Below, in pieces: positions 9,705 to 15,524 of a DNA stretch of 15,524 bases. The notes below the pieces were generated by a model. It did not search any database, had not been told where the DNA came from, and saw nothing but the letters and a program-made list of their open reading frames with translations. The translations under genes were made by a program, and so were the position numbers. Origin of the DNA: Clostridiales bacterium (GTDB lineage Bacteria; Bacillota; Peptococcia; Peptococcales; Peptococcaceae); assembly GCA_003343815.1 (NCBI GenBank), contig QAKL01000078.1:1-15524 (forward strand), given 5' to 3'. Numbering within the stretch: position 1 is the stretch's first letter; each line of letters opens with the position of its first letter.

Positions 9705-10652
9705 ATGATAGAAATTGAGAAGCCCAAAATAGAATGTGTTGCTTCCAGTGAGGATTGCAAATACGGCAAATTTGTCGTGGAGCCGTTGGAGAAGGGTTAC
9801 GGTACTACGCTCGGTAATTCTTTGAGACGCATTTTGCTTTCGTCCTTGCCGGGCAGTGCGGTGACGTCCATTAAAATAGATGGTGTTTTGCATGAATTCT
9901 CTACTGTCCCAGGGGTCGTGGAAGATGTCGCGGATATTATTCTTAACATCAAATCTTTGGCTTTGAAGTCTGACAGCGACGAGCCGCAGACTATCATTAT
10001 TGATGCCACCGAGCCAGGTGAAATCAAAGCCAGTGATATCAAAACCACCGATGCTGTTGAGGTATTGAATGGTGATTTGCATATCGCTACTTTGGATGAA
10101 AATAGCCGTTTATACATTGAAATGATCGTTGAACGGGGACGCGGATATGTCTCCGCCGAGAAGAATAAAAAAGAGGATCAGCCTATCGGAACTATTCCGG
10201 TAGACTCGATCTACACACCGATTCACAAGGTGAATTTCTATTTGGAAGATACCCGAGTCGGACATCGTACAGATTATGACAAGCTGACTATCGAGCTTTG
10301 GAGTAATGGCAGCATTAAACCGGAAGATGCCTTGAGTTTAGCGGCACGCATTATGAGCGACCATTTGAAACTCTTTATCGGCTTGGCCGAGGGTATGGAT
10401 CATGTTTCGATTATGGTGGAAAAAGAAGAGGAAGAGAAAGATAAGATTTTAGATATGACGATCGAGGAATTGGATCTTTCTGTACGCTCCTATAACTGCC
10501 TGAAACGTGCCGGTATCAATACCGTGTATGAGCTGACCCAGCGCTCTGAGGATGATATGATGAAGGTGCGTAACCTTGGTAAGAAATCCTTGGAAGAAGT
10601 ACAGCATAAGATGGAAAGCTTGGGCTTAGCTTTACGGACTAATGAAGAATAA
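9705..10652 (+). CDS. rpoA: DNA-directed RNA polymerase subunit alpha
   Basis: 315 residues, normal for Firmicute alpha. The N-terminal domain (about 1-230) dimerises and scaffolds beta and beta'; [20 protein letters not shown] (31-50) is its most conserved part. A flexible acidic linker (KEEEEKDK, 240-247) leads to the C-terminal domain (about 250-312) that contacts UP elements and activators. R261 and N264 ([12 protein letters not shown]) match E. coli R265 and N268, and [10 protein letters not shown] closes the DNA-binding surface. ATG 9705 follows TAGGAGGG (9689-9696). The 53-base gap after rpsD has a TATAGT at 9684-9689 but no fitting -35 box. Confidence 0.98.
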   Translation: MIEIEKPKIECVASSEDCKYGKFVVEPLEKGYGTTLGNSLRRILLSSLPGSAVTSIKIDGVLHEFSTVPGVVEDVADIILNIKSLALKSDSDEPQTIIIDATEPGEIKASDIKTTDAVEVLNGDLHIATLDENSRLYIEMIVERGRGYVSAEKNKKEDQPIGTIPVDSIYTPIHKVNFYLEDTRVGHRTDYDKLTIELWSNGSIKPEDALSLAARIMSDHLKLFIGLAEGMDHVSIMVEKEEEEKDKILDMTIEELDLSVRSYNCLKRAGINTVYELTQRSEDDMMKVRNLGKKSLEEVQHKMESLGLALRTNEE

Positions 10653-10678
10653 GAATTAGAAAAAGGGGGAGCCGCCAA

Positions 10679-11011
10679 ATGAGATCACTTGGACGCAATA
10701 GCGCACAGCGCCGTGCTTTGTTACGCAATATGACTACTTCTGTGTTGAAACACGGCAAGATCGAAACTACCGAGGCTAAAGCCAAGGAAGTGCGCCGTAT
10801 TGTCGATAAAATGATTACTTTAGGCAAGCAGGGCGATTTAAACGCTTATCGTCAGGCTTTGGCTTATTTAACCGATGAAACAGTTGCTAAAAAACTGTTT
10901 GATGAGATTGCCCCCGGCTATAAAGATCGTCAGGGTGGATATACCCGTGTGATTAAAGCCGGCTATCGCCGCGGCGATGGTACTCCGATGGCAATCGTTG
11001 AGTTAGTATAA
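10679..11011 (+). CDS. rplQ: 50S ribosomal protein L17
   Basis: 110 residues; L17 stabilises domain III/VI of 23S rRNA near the exit tunnel. The N-terminus [20 protein letters not shown] is about three residues shorter than the common MGYRKLGR form but otherwise matches; [16 protein letters not shown] and [20 protein letters not shown] are diagnostic. The ATG follows AAAGGGGGAG (10661-10670). It is the last gene of the operon and is followed by a strong terminator, in contrast to Bacillus, where ecfA genes, truA, rplM and rpsI come next. Confidence 0.97.
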   Translation: MRSLGRNSAQRRALLRNMTTSVLKHGKIETTEAKAKEVRRIVDKMITLGKQGDLNAYRQALAYLTDETVAKKLFDEIAPGYKDRQGGYTRVIKAGYRRGDGTPMAIVELV

Positions 11012-11044
11012 TTTCGGACGAGAGTATCGCCAGGGAAATATTTG

Positions 11045-11112
11045 AAGGACATTAAATATCACTTGCCAACTGTCTACAGGCAAGGAGATGTTTAGTGTCC
11101 TTTTTATTTTTT
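11045..11112 (+). terminator. Intrinsic terminator of the ribosomal operon
   Basis: A long hairpin begins 33 bases after the rplQ stop. Outer stem arms AAGGACATTAAATATC (11045-11060) and GATGTTTAGTGTCCTT (11087-11102) pair fully if two G-U pairs are allowed. An inner stem CTTGCC (11062-11067) with GGCAAG (11079-11084) sits above a small asymmetric internal loop, and the top loop is 11 bases. T-rich sequence TTTTTATTTTTT (11101-11112) follows at once. Structure and place make it the end of the S10-spc-alpha transcript. Confidence 0.9.
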
Positions 11113-11480
11113 GAGCTAACTTCCGTTTTGCGACACCCGGTTTTAATGAGAAATTAATCACTTAATCAATATGCATTTGCTATTCTGCTGCTCTTTGCAC
11201 GACAGCCAGGTTATCTAATAATGGGGGGGTTAATACGGGGGCGTTTATTTCTAAGCATGTGATATTGCTAAGCAATAGGATGAAGCTTGTAGCGGCATCT
11301 TCTGCATAGAATGCAGTTTAAACTGAAAGCTATTATAATATGTTTATATAAAAGCAAGTCGCTGTGACATATATCTAAGCTGGATGCTTTTTTGGCTCAT
11401 AAGTAGGCGACGATATAGAGATTATATTGAGATTGTTCAGTAGGGGGTTAGTTTGAGATTTGGTTGTTCTGAATAAGTAT
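11113..11480. other. Intergenic stretch without a supportable gene
   Basis: About 370 bases between two terminators. On both strands I find only tiny frames without ribosome binding sites. Visible structure: a G7 run (11223-11229) and a G5 run (11237-11241), a third G5 run (11443-11447), a short hairpin CTGCAT/ATGCAG (11302-11316), a TATAAT at 11334-11339 without a good -35, and AAAAGCA (11350-11356) able to pair with TGCTTTT (11385-11391) followed by T residues. It could be decayed coding sequence or hold an unrecognised small RNA; neither is demonstrated. Confidence 0.6.
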
Positions 11481-11515
11481 AAAAAAACCGCTACCCAAAG
11501 GAAAAAGGTAGCGGT
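11481..11515 (-). terminator. Intrinsic terminator of the permease gene
   Basis: On the - strand, ACCGCTACC (11515-11507) and GGTAGCGGT (11495-11487) form a perfect 9-bp GC-rich stem with an 11-base loop, followed by seven T residues (11487-11481). It lies 19 bases downstream of the permease stop codon. Confidence 0.93.
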
Positions 11516-11533
11516 AAATGTTATTCCTGAAAT

Positions 11534-12988
11534 TTAGAAAATAAGCAGTCCTATCGGCAAGGCGACACAAGCGATGACCAACAAAGCAATAACAGCAAAG
11601 ATAGTACAGTGTTTATAGGCATCTTTGGTCGAAATCCAGTCGCTGTTACCAAATAACATTGCTGCTTGAGCAGATGCACCAGGAGTCATAAATGCACAGT
11701 TGGTGGTCATACAGAACAGCAGACAGAAAAGGTAGGGATTGATACCCAATGAAGTACCGATAGTTGCTAAAGTAGGCATAAAGACGATAACCAAAATCAA
11801 ATTATGCGCAACTTGAGTGATTAGCCAGAAAATAGCCATGCACAGTAAGATAAATACCATCGGAGAAGCGTTAGAGAAAATAGGCAACAGGCTAGAAACA
11901 ATAGTGGTAACGATACCAGTATCACCGGATTCTAACGCGGAGGAAACAGGCATAGAAGCTGCAAACATAACAACGATGTCCCAGCTGACGCCTTTTTGGA
12001 CGAGTTGGCCGAAAGTGTAAAGTGGCTTGCCGTTTTTATCTCTACGCAGGCACTGAATAATGATGATGGTGCAGGCAGCACCTAAAATACCATAGTTGCT
12101 AATGAGCTTTTTCGCCGGACCTGCTGGCATCAAACTCGGCATTAAGGCGATGATCATAAAGAAAACTAAAGAAATAATCGCGATAATTTGCTCTTTGTTG
12201 ATTTTTTGATTTCTGTATTGAGTCAGTTCTTCTTCTGCGTTTTTCAGAGGAGAAACGTCAATTTTTAAGATATATTTGCCGACCAACCAATATACAAGAC
12301 CACAGAAAAATACTATTAACAGACCATCAAGGGCAATGGAGGCTGTGGGCATAACAAAGCCGGCAGCTGCTTCACCCAATAAACCGTAGTAAATAATAGC
12401 TAGCGGAAGGAAAGGTAAGGACACAATACTGATTGTGCCGATAAAAACAATACCGGAAACCATATATGCGACATAAGCATCATCTTTTTTAAAGCCTGTT
12501 ACTTTACAGATTTGGTAGAAAATACTCCACAGAATGATGATACCGCCATAGAGGTTGATGCAACCGGCCACTAAAAAGCTAGCTACAAAGAATAATGCAG
12601 TTAAAACCCAAGGGCGCCCGGCGCATATTTTACGGCTGACACACCATTTAGCAATAAAGTTGGTTAAACCACTGACGTCCAATAAAGCAACAAAGACGAA
12701 AACGAAGAAACATTGTAATACGACATTGTTACCAAAGGCAGCACTGAAAACACCTAAAACATTGCTATATCCGGTAAAGCCCAAAGCAAGCATACCAAAG
12801 AGGCTTGGCCAAACAAAACCTAGGAAAATCCATCCATAAATAAGACCTAAGAAAACACCCAATACCTTCATACCCATTGGGGTAATTTGTCCGAAAGCCG
12901 GTAAAAACCCAACGCCAAAAGTAATAGCAACGAAAATCAAACAGTTTATATAGTAAGCTGTATTCTTGCTTTTTGACTGTGTTGACAT
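11534..12988 (-). CDS. SLC13/DASS-like anion permease
   Basis: 484 residues from ATG 12988. GGAGG (13001-12997) is eight bases upstream; an ATG at 12994 is only two bases from it and a TTG at 13003 overlaps it. About a dozen hydrophobic segments are spread over two halves joined by a polar cytoplasmic loop at about residues 241-268 (ISPLKNAEEELTQYRNQK-like text, VSPLKNAEEELTQYRNQK). The second half has WDIVVMFAASMPVSSALESG (336-355), TQVAHNLILVIVFMPTLATI (391-410) and NCAFMTPGASAQAAMLFGN (430-448), arranged like the ion/substrate hairpins of divalent anion:Na+ symporters. The usual SNT-type motifs are not intact, so substrate (di- or tricarboxylate, sulfate or other) and coupling ion are unassigned. 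It lies downstream of a LysR-type gene on the same strand, suggesting substrate-responsive control. Confidence 0.82.
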   Translation of the reverse strand: MSTQSKSKNTAYYINCLIFVAITFGVGFLPAFGQITPMGMKVLGVFLGLIYGWIFLGFVWPSLFGMLALGFTGYSNVLGVFSAAFGNNVVLQCFFVFVFVALLDVSGLTNFIAKWCVSRKICAGRPWVLTALFFVASFLVAGCINLYGGIIILWSIFYQICKVTGFKKDDAYVAYMVSGIVFIGTISIVSLPFLPLAIIYYGLLGEAAAGFVMPTASIALDGLLIVFFCGLVYWLVGKYILKIDVSPLKNAEEELTQYRNQKINKEQIIAIISLVFFMIIALMPSLMPAGPAKKLISNYGILGAACTIIIIQCLRRDKNGKPLYTFGQLVQKGVSWDIVVMFAASMPVSSALESGDTGIVTTIVSSLLPIFSNASPMVFILLCMAIFWLITQVAHNLILVIVFMPTLATIGTSLGINPYLFCLLFCMTTNCAFMTPGASAQAAMLFGNSDWISTKDAYKHCTIFAVIALLVIACVALPIGLLIF

Positions 12989-13072
12989 AGTCATATCCTC
13001 CAATCATTCTACTGCAATTATGTGTATCATAATACATACCATAATGCATATATTAAGTGTAAAAATTATAAA

Positions 13073-13084
13073 TATCAGCTGATA
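13073..13084. promoter_or_regulatory. Palindromic operator candidate TATCAGCTGATA
   Basis: A perfect 12-bp inverted repeat two bases upstream (- strand sense) of the putative -10 box of the permease. A protein bound here would cover the core promoter. The adjacent LysR-type regulator is the obvious candidate, but LysR sites are usually T-N11-A, so another repressor is possible. Confidence 0.45.
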
Positions 13085-13092
13085 CAATCATA

Positions 13093-13125
13093 ATAGCATA
13101 AAAGACATTTGATTGATAGCATAAA
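13093..13125. repeat. Pair of 10-bp direct repeats upstream of permease promoter
   Basis: ATAGCATAAA is repeated exactly at 13093-13102 and 13116-13125, start-to-start distance 23 bases, near two helical turns. Relative to the predicted start of transcription (about 13058) they lie near -35 to -67, where LysR-type activators normally bind. Confidence 0.5.
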
Positions 13126-13184
13126 TATTTTTTCAAGCGCTTAAGGGTAGAAAAAATTTTTTGCGAAAAGAGAATAAAGGGAGG

Positions 13185-13215
13185 AAATTTATTGTTCCGG
13201 ATAAATAATAAATTT
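13185..13215. repeat. A+T-rich inverted repeat at the lysR stop
   Basis: AAATTTATT (13185-13193) and AATAAATTT (13207-13215) are a perfect 9-bp inverted repeat with a 13-base loop; the second arm overlaps the regulator's stop codon. No T tract follows directly on the - strand, though T6 lies at 13162-13157 (read from the A6T6). It may be a weak terminator or 3' stabilising hairpin. Confidence 0.4.
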
Positions 13216-14134
13216 ATAGGATATTTTTAAATAATTCGGCGATGTTTTGCAAATCTACATTGCTTTTGCAGGAACTATTAGTAACAAAAGCAAAATAAAT
13301 GCTTAATCTTTTCTTAGCTTTAATAGGTTTAAGAATAAAATTTTTACCATTCATTAAATTATTATACTCTTGCAGAGTTATTAGAGCGACACCGACGTCC
13401 TGCTTGATCAAGGTACATAGTGATTGAAAATCATTGATTTCGCCAATGTAGGACAGAGAGAGGTTTTCTTTGTTTGGCAAAAGCTGGCAAAAGCCCGGAC
13501 TATAAGACAGGAGAGGGAGCTTTTTTAAATCTTCATCATCGAATACCGGCTTGGTATTATATTTAGAGTGTTTGGTTAAGCAAATATAAAACTGTCCCTC
13601 GATAAAAGGGGTAAGAGTCAGTTCGGGATGATTAGCCAGCTGGAACTCTTCAAAAATACCGTTAGAATTATCGACATAGGAAATTAGACCGATTGTGTTG
13701 CCGTCATCGGGAAAGTTGCTCAAAATTTCATCAGAGGTTTTAGAAACTATGTTAAAATCGATGTTGGGGTTTGTTTTTTGATATTGCGAGACAACAGCCG
13801 GTACAATGGAGGAAATACATCTTGGTATGGTCATAATGGTGATACCTTGGCGATTCTGGGTCGATATTTCTTTGGAATGAAAAGTTGAAACGGCATTGAG
13901 AAAATCCTGATAAGCATCGACTATTTTGGTTGCTTTTTCAACAGCAAGCTCGCCGGAAGGGGTAAAATCAAGACCATCATTTTCACGAATAAGCAATGGG
14001 AGGTTTAATTCATTTTCCATGGCTCGTATAGCATGGCTTACTACTTGGCGGGAAACAAAGAATTTTTCTGCTGTTTTGGTAATTGAGCCGGTCTGTTTAA
14101 TATTTACCAGATATTGAAACTGTTCTATACGCAT
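13214..14134 (-). CDS. LysR-type transcriptional regulator
   Basis: 306 residues, the usual LysR family length. The N-terminal winged helix-turn-helix covers about residues 1-60: MRIEQFQYLVNIKQTGSITK, TAEKFFVSRQVVSHAIRAME, then NELNLPLLIRENDGLDFTPS, following the family pattern of helix, AAE..., S..VS..I..LE, L..R and TP.G. From about residue 95 a co-inducer-binding domain follows (ITIMTIPRCISSIVPAVVSQ; DVGVALITLQE). The ATG has a GAAGGGA ribosome binding site. It stands upstream of the permease on the same strand and divergent to the phosphodiesterase, so either may be its target. The effector is unknown. The gene appears more A+T-rich than the ribosomal genes. Confidence 0.92.
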   Translation of the reverse strand: MRIEQFQYLVNIKQTGSITKTAEKFFVSRQVVSHAIRAMENELNLPLLIRENDGLDFTPSGELAVEKATKIVDAYQDFLNAVSTFHSKEISTQNRQGITIMTIPRCISSIVPAVVSQYQKTNPNIDFNIVSKTSDEILSNFPDDGNTIGLISYVDNSNGIFEEFQLANHPELTLTPFIEGQFYICLTKHSKYNTKPVFDDEDLKKLPLLSYSPGFCQLLPNKENLSLSYIGEINDFQSLCTLIKQDVGVALITLQEYNNLMNGKNFILKPIKAKKRLSIYFAFVTNSSCKSNVDLQNIAELFKNIL

Positions 14135-14175
14135 TTAATCAGTCCCTTCTTATTTATATAAGGATTTATAAGCTT

Positions 14176-14204
14176 AGTATAACATAGCTTTTAAATAATA
14201 ACAA
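14176..14204 (-). promoter_or_regulatory. Promoter of the LysR-type regulator
   Basis: On the - strand, -35 TTGTTA (14204-14199) and -10 TATACT (14181-14176) are separated by exactly 17 bases, and TGT immediately before the -10 makes it an extended -10. Predicted transcription start is near 14169, giving a leader of about 35 bases. Confidence 0.65.
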
Positions 14205-14267
14205 CAGCATGATTTAGCGAGAGCAAAAAAATTTTGCGGTCATTTGTGATTAGAAAAAACTCCTTAC

Positions 14268-14296
14268 TGGACAAATGCGATGACACAAGGTAATAT
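14268..14296 (+). promoter_or_regulatory. Putative promoter of the phosphodiesterase gene
   Basis: TGGACA (14268-14273) matches the -35 consensus in five of six positions; TAATAT (14291-14296), after a 17-base spacer, matches the -10 in four of six. It would give a leader of roughly 95 bases before the ATG. One arm of the CATTTGT/ACAAATG inverted repeat overlaps the -35. TATACT at 14373-14378 lies closer but has no -35 and nearly touches the ribosome binding site. Confidence 0.45.
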
Positions 14297-14396
14297 TAAA
14301 TGTATAAAAAAGCTGTATCAAATAGCTGCCTAAGATAGCACGATTAAGTGCGAATTTTGGGAAAAATCAAACTATACTTTAAGGAGGATGCTTGTA

Positions 14397-15524
14397 ATGA
14401 GTGGAAAAAGAGTTATGATGATTGGCTTAGATGGTGCTGATCCTTTTGTGCTCAAAAAATTATTTGAGCAAGGCCGTCTGCCGAATATGAAAAAAGCTGT
14501 AGAAAATGGTGTCGTCGGTGATAAAATGGCAATGATTGGTGCATTTCCGTCGGTAACCCCACCGAACTGGGCTTCTTTGGCAACAGGTAATTGGCCGAAA
14601 GCTCACGGTGTAACTTGCTTCTTTAACCATACATTGGGTAATGAGTTAAATGTTATGGGCATGAACTGGGATGCTCAGCGTGTAGAGTCTGAATTAATTT
14701 GGGAAAAATATGCCGAGGAAGGCAAACGTTGCTTGATGTTAAACTACTGTGAGGCTTGGCCGCCGCGTGGTGCTGCTAAAGATAACTGTGTGTTTGTTGA
14801 TGGTTCCGGTGTAGTGCCGTTTTTGCGTTGCCAGGGTGGCTTTCAGAAAGAAATTTTCTTAGAGGAAGGAGATTTTCCGTTAAAAGAGGTTCCGCACTAT
14901 GTAGCTAAAGGTGCTGCCGACTGCGTAGTTTATGGTGATGCTTTTGATGAAATGGCTAAAGATTCTGTTAAAAACGGTTATAGTTCAGAGAAAGCTGCTC
15001 GTGTTCCCTCTCCGATTAATTTACCTACCGTTGACACTGCATTCCCTGCACAGGGTCAAGAATCTTTCCCAACCTATGAGGAAATTGCTAAGAATGGCGA
15101 TTCTATGGGTGATGAGGCTATCGCTGACCGTATGACTTCTGCCTTAAAAGAGCCTACTGGCTTTAATTTCGAATTGCCGCCGAGTGCAAAAGCTGCTGCT
15201 ATCATGATTAACGATGGTTTGTTGCGTAGATTCTTTGTTATCAGCGCATCGGATGGTGAGCATTATGATACTGTTACTTTATATGAAGGTCGTAAAAACG
15301 AGAAAATTTTAGGGCAAGCTAAAGCAGGCGAATGGAGTGATTTCATTTTCGACACTTACAGCATTAATGACAAAAAAGAGCCGATGGTTTATCGCTTCCG
15401 TGTAATCGAGTTGGATCCGGAAGGCAAGAGTGCCAGAATTTATATGTCTCATCAGATTAAGGCGAATGGATATAAAGACTATTGTTATCCGGCAAATGTT
15501 TGGGGTGATATGTATCCTGAAGTT
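14397..15524 (+). CDS. Alkaline phosphatase superfamily phosphodiesterase (3' truncated by window)
   Basis: The frame starts at ATG 14397 after AAGGAGG (14381-14387) and stays open for 376 codons to the window end. It begins MSGKRVMMIGLDGADPFVLK, the first strand of the type I phosphodiesterase/nucleotide pyrophosphatase fold, with D12 as metal ligand. FPSVTPPNWASLATGNWPKA (50-69) is the nucleophile region, T54 being the likely catalytic threonine. The second metal motif (DHG type) is not reached, probably because it is downstream. Residues about 260-365 (from AAAIMINDGLLRRFFV to ARIYMSHQ) look like a beta-rich insert. There is no signal peptide, so a cytoplasmic enzyme is inferred; substrate (phosphodiester, phosphomonoester or sulfate) is unknown. 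It is divergent from the LysR-type gene. Confidence 0.85.
   Translation, partial: MSGKRVMMIGLDGADPFVLKKLFEQGRLPNMKKAVENGVVGDKMAMIGAFPSVTPPNWASLATGNWPKAHGVTCFFNHTLGNELNVMGMNWDAQRVESELIWEKYAEEGKRCLMLNYCEAWPPRGAAKDNCVFVDGSGVVPFLRCQGGFQKEIFLEEGDFPLKEVPHYVAKGAADCVVYGDAFDEMAKDSVKNGYSSEKAARVPSPINLPTVDTAFPAQGQESFPTYEEIAKNGDSMGDEAIADRMTSALKEPTGFNFELPPSAKAAAIMINDGLLRRFFVISASDGEHYDTVTLYEGRKNEKILGQAKAGEWSDFIFDTYSINDKKEPMVYRFRVIELDPEGKSARIYMSHQIKANGYKDYCYPANVWGDMYPEV

Larger units (their letters stand above)
12989..13213 (-). promoter_or_regulatory. Promoter/operator region of the permease gene
   Basis: 225 bases between the LysR gene and the permease, A+T-rich. On the - strand TATAAT (13070-13065) is a good -10 box; the -35 with 17-base spacing is weak (TTATGA, 13093-13088), as expected for an activated promoter. 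The perfect 12-bp palindrome TATCAGCTGATA (13073-13084) fills the spacer. Upstream of it, ATAGCATAAA occurs twice (13093-13102 and 13116-13125), 23 bases apart. AAGCGCTT (13135-13142) and A6T6 (13151-13162) lie further upstream. No gene is visible. Confidence 0.55.
14135..14396. promoter_or_regulatory. Divergent intergenic region, lysR/phosphodiesterase
   Basis: 262 bases separating two divergent genes. It contains a convincing - strand promoter for lysR, a plausible + strand promoter for the phosphodiesterase, a GCAAAA/TTTTGC A-tract hairpin (14223-14237) between them, and an inverted repeat CATTTGT (14241-14247) / ACAAATG (14271-14277). No coding frame is supported. Divergent layout is typical for LysR regulators that control their neighbour and themselves. 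Confidence 0.6.

Noticed and set aside
9459..10082. 207-residue open frame on the - strand opposite rpsD and rpoA
   Set aside because: It is antisense to two strongly conserved genes, its composition resembles no known family, and it has no convincing ribosome binding site. It is a shadow frame.
11171..11218. 15-codon frame starting at ATG 11171
   Set aside because: No ribosome binding site, too short to judge, and no neighbour that would suggest a leader peptide.
11223..11241. G-quadruplex from G7 and G5 runs
   Set aside because: Only two runs are close together; a stable three-tetrad structure needs four G tracts.
11270..11282. ATTGCTAAGCAAT-like near palindrome in the noncoding gap (approximate position)
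   Set aside because: The centre is a single base, so no hairpin can form with full arms, and no promoter is next to it to make it an operator.
12765..13049. 94-residue - strand frame overlapping the permease N-terminus
   Set aside because: It is a different frame of the permease region; the permease frame has the good ribosome binding site and transmembrane pattern.
14932..15135. 67-residue + strand frame within the phosphodiesterase
   Set aside because: It is out of frame with the well-supported phosphodiesterase frame covering the same bases.

Overview
The window is dominated by the 3' part of an S10-spc-alpha ribosomal protein superoperon on the + strand (1-11011). A short accessory segment of different character follows (11012-15524). 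Ribosome binding sites are strong GGAGG types, genes are tightly packed, the ribosomal proteins are zinc-binding forms (S14, L36, S4, L24) and SecY is short. Together these point to a low- to mid-GC Firmicute. The order rpmJ-rpsM-rpsK-rpsD-rpoA-rplQ, with rpsD inside the operon, fits Clostridia or Negativicutes better than Bacillus, where rpsD lies elsewhere. An anaerobic Negativicute such as the Acidaminococcaceae is my best guess, but this is inference.

Region 1 (1-11011) reads rpsC (3' end), rplP, rpmC, rpsQ, rplN, rplX, rplE, rpsN (type Z), rpsH, rplF, rplR, rpsE, rpmD, rplO, secY, adk, map, infA, rpmJ, rpsM, rpsK, rpsD, rpoA, rplQ. It supplies ribosomal proteins, the SecY channel, adenylate kinase, methionine aminopeptidase, IF-1 and the RNA polymerase alpha subunit. 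All genes look intact. Six of them start at GTG or TTG rather than ATG, and several true starts lie a few codons inside the longest open frame. I saw no convincing internal promoter, so the segment is probably read from promoters upstream of the window. A long hairpin with a T tract ends the operon after rplQ (11045-11112).

Region 2 (11113-11480) is about 370 bases with no supportable gene. It holds scattered G runs and small hairpins.

Region 3 (11481-14134) is on the - strand: a LysR-type regulator (13214-14134), then an SLC13/DASS-like anion permease (11534-12988) closed by a clean terminator (11481-11515). The gap between them carries a 12-bp palindrome next to a putative -10 box and two perfect 10-bp direct repeats just upstream, an arrangement expected of a LysR-regulated promoter.

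Region 4 (14135-15524) is a divergent promoter region and the first 376 codons of an alkaline-phosphatase-superfamily phosphodiesterase that runs off the window. It has no signal peptide. Regulator, permease and phosphodiesterase may form a small organic-anion uptake/metabolism locus, but their substrates cannot be read from sequence. I did not find a convincing wholly new system. The most interesting parts are the repeat-rich lysR/permease promoter, the permease's divergent motifs and the phosphodiesterase with its apparent inserted domain.
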